From positions 76,632,001-76,696,000 of the forward strand of contig OZ231126.1 in assembly GCA_965153355.1 (NCBI GenBank): 64,000 nucleotides of DNA, given 5' to 3'. Of this stretch, positions 60,778 to 64,000 are shown one piece after another. The number at the start of each line of letters is the position of its first letter. The stretch's first letter is position 1. A model generated the notes under the pieces. It saw only the letters and a program-made list of their open reading frames with translations, had not been told where the DNA came from and made no database searches. The DNA comes from Flaccisagitta enflata (taxonomy: Eukaryota > Chaetognatha > Sagittoidea > Aphragmophora). Position numbers and translations under genes: made by a program.

Positions 60778-62210
60778 GTGATGATCGGCAACTATCGGCA
60801 ACTACTACCTAGGAAATAATTATAGCACCAACCAAGGGATAGTTCAATTTTTCATCCTAATATCACATGAAACATTCCGCCGATAGTATTTGTATTTCAT
60901 ATAACCTTTTTCTTAACTGAATTATCCAATTTCATCACTGGGAGGCAATTTGTAAACCATTATTTACTTATAATCATACTGTTATTCCACTGCTCTTGAT
61001 GGACAATTGTAGACTGATTATTTTAAAGATATGTTTGTACTTTTTTGCTCGTCATTTCTAAACGGATAAAGCTACAGCAACCAGATTGCGCTCATCTGGT
61101 ATATTTTTCGACATAGATTAATTTGCTTTTTTTAAAAAACTCTCCAGCATTTCTGGAAGCCGAGATAATCTAATTTGAAGGTGTCTCTAATTTACCCTCA
61201 TTCTTACTTGATCAAATTTTTTGCAAATTCCAAAATGACTGTTTTTACTCTTTTTGTTGTCATTTTTTAACGAAAAAAGGTACAGATACCAGATTGCACT
61301 CATGTTGAAGATTTTTCGATGTAGATTAATTCCTTTTTTTAAAAAAGTATCTAGCTTTTCTTGAAGCGGAGATATTTAAAGTTGAAGTTGGTGCTACAGG
61401 GTCATCAATCTCAACTGAAAAAAAGTATTAAGCTATTGTGCTTCAATGCTTCCTTTTCATGATTTGAAATTGATTTTCCCTTTAAGTACAATGTTTGACG
61501 TTTTTTGTGTCAAAATTTCATTGGTCTAGGTTAAATAGTTTGTCTACAACCTCAATTTGAAGTAATTTTGGTATTAACAGCTGAGGCGAAATTAATATAT
61601 TGCTCACAATAGTGTCTTTCTTTAAATTCCTCTCATTTCTAAACCGTTTAAGCTACAAACGCCAGATTGGTCTCAAATGAAAGATAATTTGATGTAGTTT
61701 TTCATAATTTCTTTTGTAGGTAGATGAATTGGCATAAAGAGTAAATTTCATGTCCTTGAAATCGATTTTTTTGTCTAAATTCCTTTGACTTGTGGGTTTT
61801 TCAATAAGAAGTACAACAAAAAGGTAAAAAACGGTTTTTCTCTTTTTGATAGCTAAAACTGCATTAAATTATCTTTCATTCGAGACCAATCTGGCATCTG
61901 TAGCTCAAGCCGTTTAGAAATAAGACCTATTTAAAGAGGAACTGCCTTGTCAAACAACAATTTTCCTTTATTTTACTCCTGAAACTGTTCATACTTCAAA
62001 TTGTCATAAAATGAAAACTATTCGACCCAAGTTGATAAAATTTTGATACAAAAAACGTCAAACAATGTTCTTTAAAGAAAAAATGATTTCAATTCACTCA
62101 GTTGATGCATCTAAGAGAAAAAGCTTAAAAGAATTTTTCAAACGAGATTGATGGCTGTGTATATTTATTTCCTAGGTAGTATAGGCAACTATCGGCAACT
62201 ATTGGCAATT
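60778..62210. mobile_element. 1.4 kb fold-back element with repeated internal modules
   Basis: CGGCAACTATCGGCAACTAC, TACCTAGGAAATAA near 60785 is mirrored by TATTTCCTAGGTAGTATAGG, CAACTATCGGCAACTATTGG near 62165-62210. The interior carries a module of the form TTTCTAAACSGWTAAGCTAC, ACCAGATTGCGCTCAT at 61055, 61270 and 61640, and in reverse at 61875-61925. No ORF. Confidence 0.75.
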
Positions 62211-62640
62211 AACGGGAGCTCTTCAAGGCCCTCAACCTTCGTGACTTTCATTCCCAATATCATGTTTGAACAGAATACACAATAATGAAAACACACGTTG
62301 CCCCATACCCACTATCGCCGTTAGCGGTATTGTTTGGAAAAAAATCGAAAAACGTTTTTCGATTTTTTGAGTTCCGGGTTAAGAAATAATGTTTCCCTTT
62401 TTCGCTTGCGCCGATTTGGGGAAGTTGAGGCAGGACTAGGCTCGCCCGTGGCTAGGGTTGGAATTGGTACAGGGTGAAAGAGGGCACTTTTTTACACTTT
62501 CTGGAAAAAAGCTGGGCACTGTCGGATCAATACTTTAGGCGCTATGAATTTTTCATTCTTTTTTTATTTTTTCACATTTTCCGCATTTTTCTCAAAGATC
62601 TTTCTTTTTCATCGATCTCAATTTTGGGCCCTATGTAACA
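62211..62640. other. No gene recognised
   Basis: Contains a small inverted motif AAATCGAAAAACGTTTTTCGATTTTTT at 62342-62368 (perfect short hairpin); otherwise unique-looking. Confidence 0.5.
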
Positions 62641-63486
<846 letters not shown>

Positions 63487-63647
63487 CGCGAGAATGTAAT
63501 GAGGCTAGAGAAGGAACTGAAAAAAATAAAAACAATCTTACAATTTTTTTTCCGGTCGGCGAGAGCCGCCTTTACTGGTACTGTTCATTTTAGACAGAGC
63601 ATGAAAGCACGCACACATGATTATCTCTCTTACAGTGGCAATTCGTC

Positions 63648-64000
63648 GCGGACTCGCGACTCTGTAAGAGGCTTTGTCCGTCGGTCCGTCGGTCCGTCGG
63701 TCCGTCGGTCCCTGATGATCGAATTGGAAAGTGTAACAGGTCGCCCAAGGGCAATATGTGGTCAGCGATACCCGTTGCCCTGCTTTGAGTGATTGTAAAT
63801 TGGAGTGAGGGGAAGCAGGGTAGCGGCCCCAAAGGGGACAAAGTCCTGTAGAACACAGGGGGACTTTCGTTCGTCCTACCTGAATAAGTGGATGAGATGC
63901 TATAGAGGGCTGACTGAAGGCATTCAAGAGCCTGAACTGAGGTCTAAGAAGGCTGATATAAGGCCTGAGAATGCCGATTGGAAGCTTGAGAGGGCTGACT
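63648..64000 (+). mobile_element. Composite B + E element, truncated by the window end
   Basis: Head GTCGCGGACTCGCGACTCTG, TAAGAGGCTTTGTC, a GGTCCGTC array, TGATGATCGAATTGGAAAGT, then the diverged E head GGTCGCCCAAGGGC, GGTCAGCGATACCCGTTGCC. Cap remnant TAGCGGCCCCAAAGGGGACA, then (63890-64000) AGGGCTGACTGAAGGCATTC-like ~21-bp units. Here E lies in the opposite orientation relative to the head, compared with the A composites. Confidence 0.75.

Overview
This 64 kb window is repeat-dominated eukaryotic DNA, most likely from an invertebrate animal. I see no host protein-coding gene, rRNA or canonical tRNA. It holds retrotransposon relics of several kinds: APE-type and restriction-like-endonuclease (RLE) LINEs, and a Penelope-like element. 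Around them lie many TA-flanked or fold-back DNA elements and very long simple-sequence and satellite arrays. Nearly all long open frames are translated microsatellites. The organism cannot be named from the sequence alone.

Layout. 1-5.0 kb: a fold-back element, a 27-bp minisatellite, and (TTTC)n, (TC)n/(TGTC)n and (TTCA)n arrays. 6.3-12.3 kb: one LINE (LINE-A) split by two insertions, a 2.9 kb element with ~270 bp inverted ends (6572-9513) and a 640 bp element (9837-10476) placed inside the reverse transcriptase (RT) coding region. 12.5-18 kb: mosaic dispersed elements and two TA-flanked inverted-repeat elements. 18.4-20.6 kb: minus-strand RLE LINE (LINE-B). 21.2-23.2 kb: a large fold-back element, then a Penelope-like GIY-YIG fragment followed by a candidate hammerhead ribozyme. 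24-27.5 kb: 111-bp and 320-bp tandem arrays. 29-37 kb: (GAAA)n, a 65-bp array, and about 2.5 kb of (AAC)n with conserved islands. 37-44 kb: many mosaic elements, (GAA)n/(TTG)n, and an RLE LINE tail (LINE-C). 45.9-49 kb: a 22-bp minisatellite grading into a higher-order repeat. 49.8-55.9 kb: a ~667-bp tandem array interrupted by a nearly complete APE LINE (LINE-D). 55.9-57.3 kb: the 22-bp minisatellite in the opposite orientation and a LINE-A relic. 58-64 kb: more of the same families.

The most distinctive content is a dispersed mosaic family, called here the GTC-hairpin family. Members start with T(4-6)AG and a short palindrome (A: AGTCGCGTGC-ACGCGACT; B: AGTCGCGGAC-ACGCGACT; C: A-like head with a TAAGTCATTC-type decamer array; D: AGATGCGTCC...GGAACGCATCT). 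A length-variable GTCC/GGTC/GTCT array follows, then a body, then a tail. The tail carries the complement of the subfamily's own left arm and ends GGCCTTGTT or GGGCTTGTT. A separate 'E' module (head TAGTCGCAAAAGCG, a ~20-bp minisatellite flanked by inverted GGGCAGCGGCCCCGAAGGGG caps) occurs alone inside LINE-A and as part of composite A and B copies. Family names here are my own labels. I cannot tell from the window whether databases already hold these repeats.
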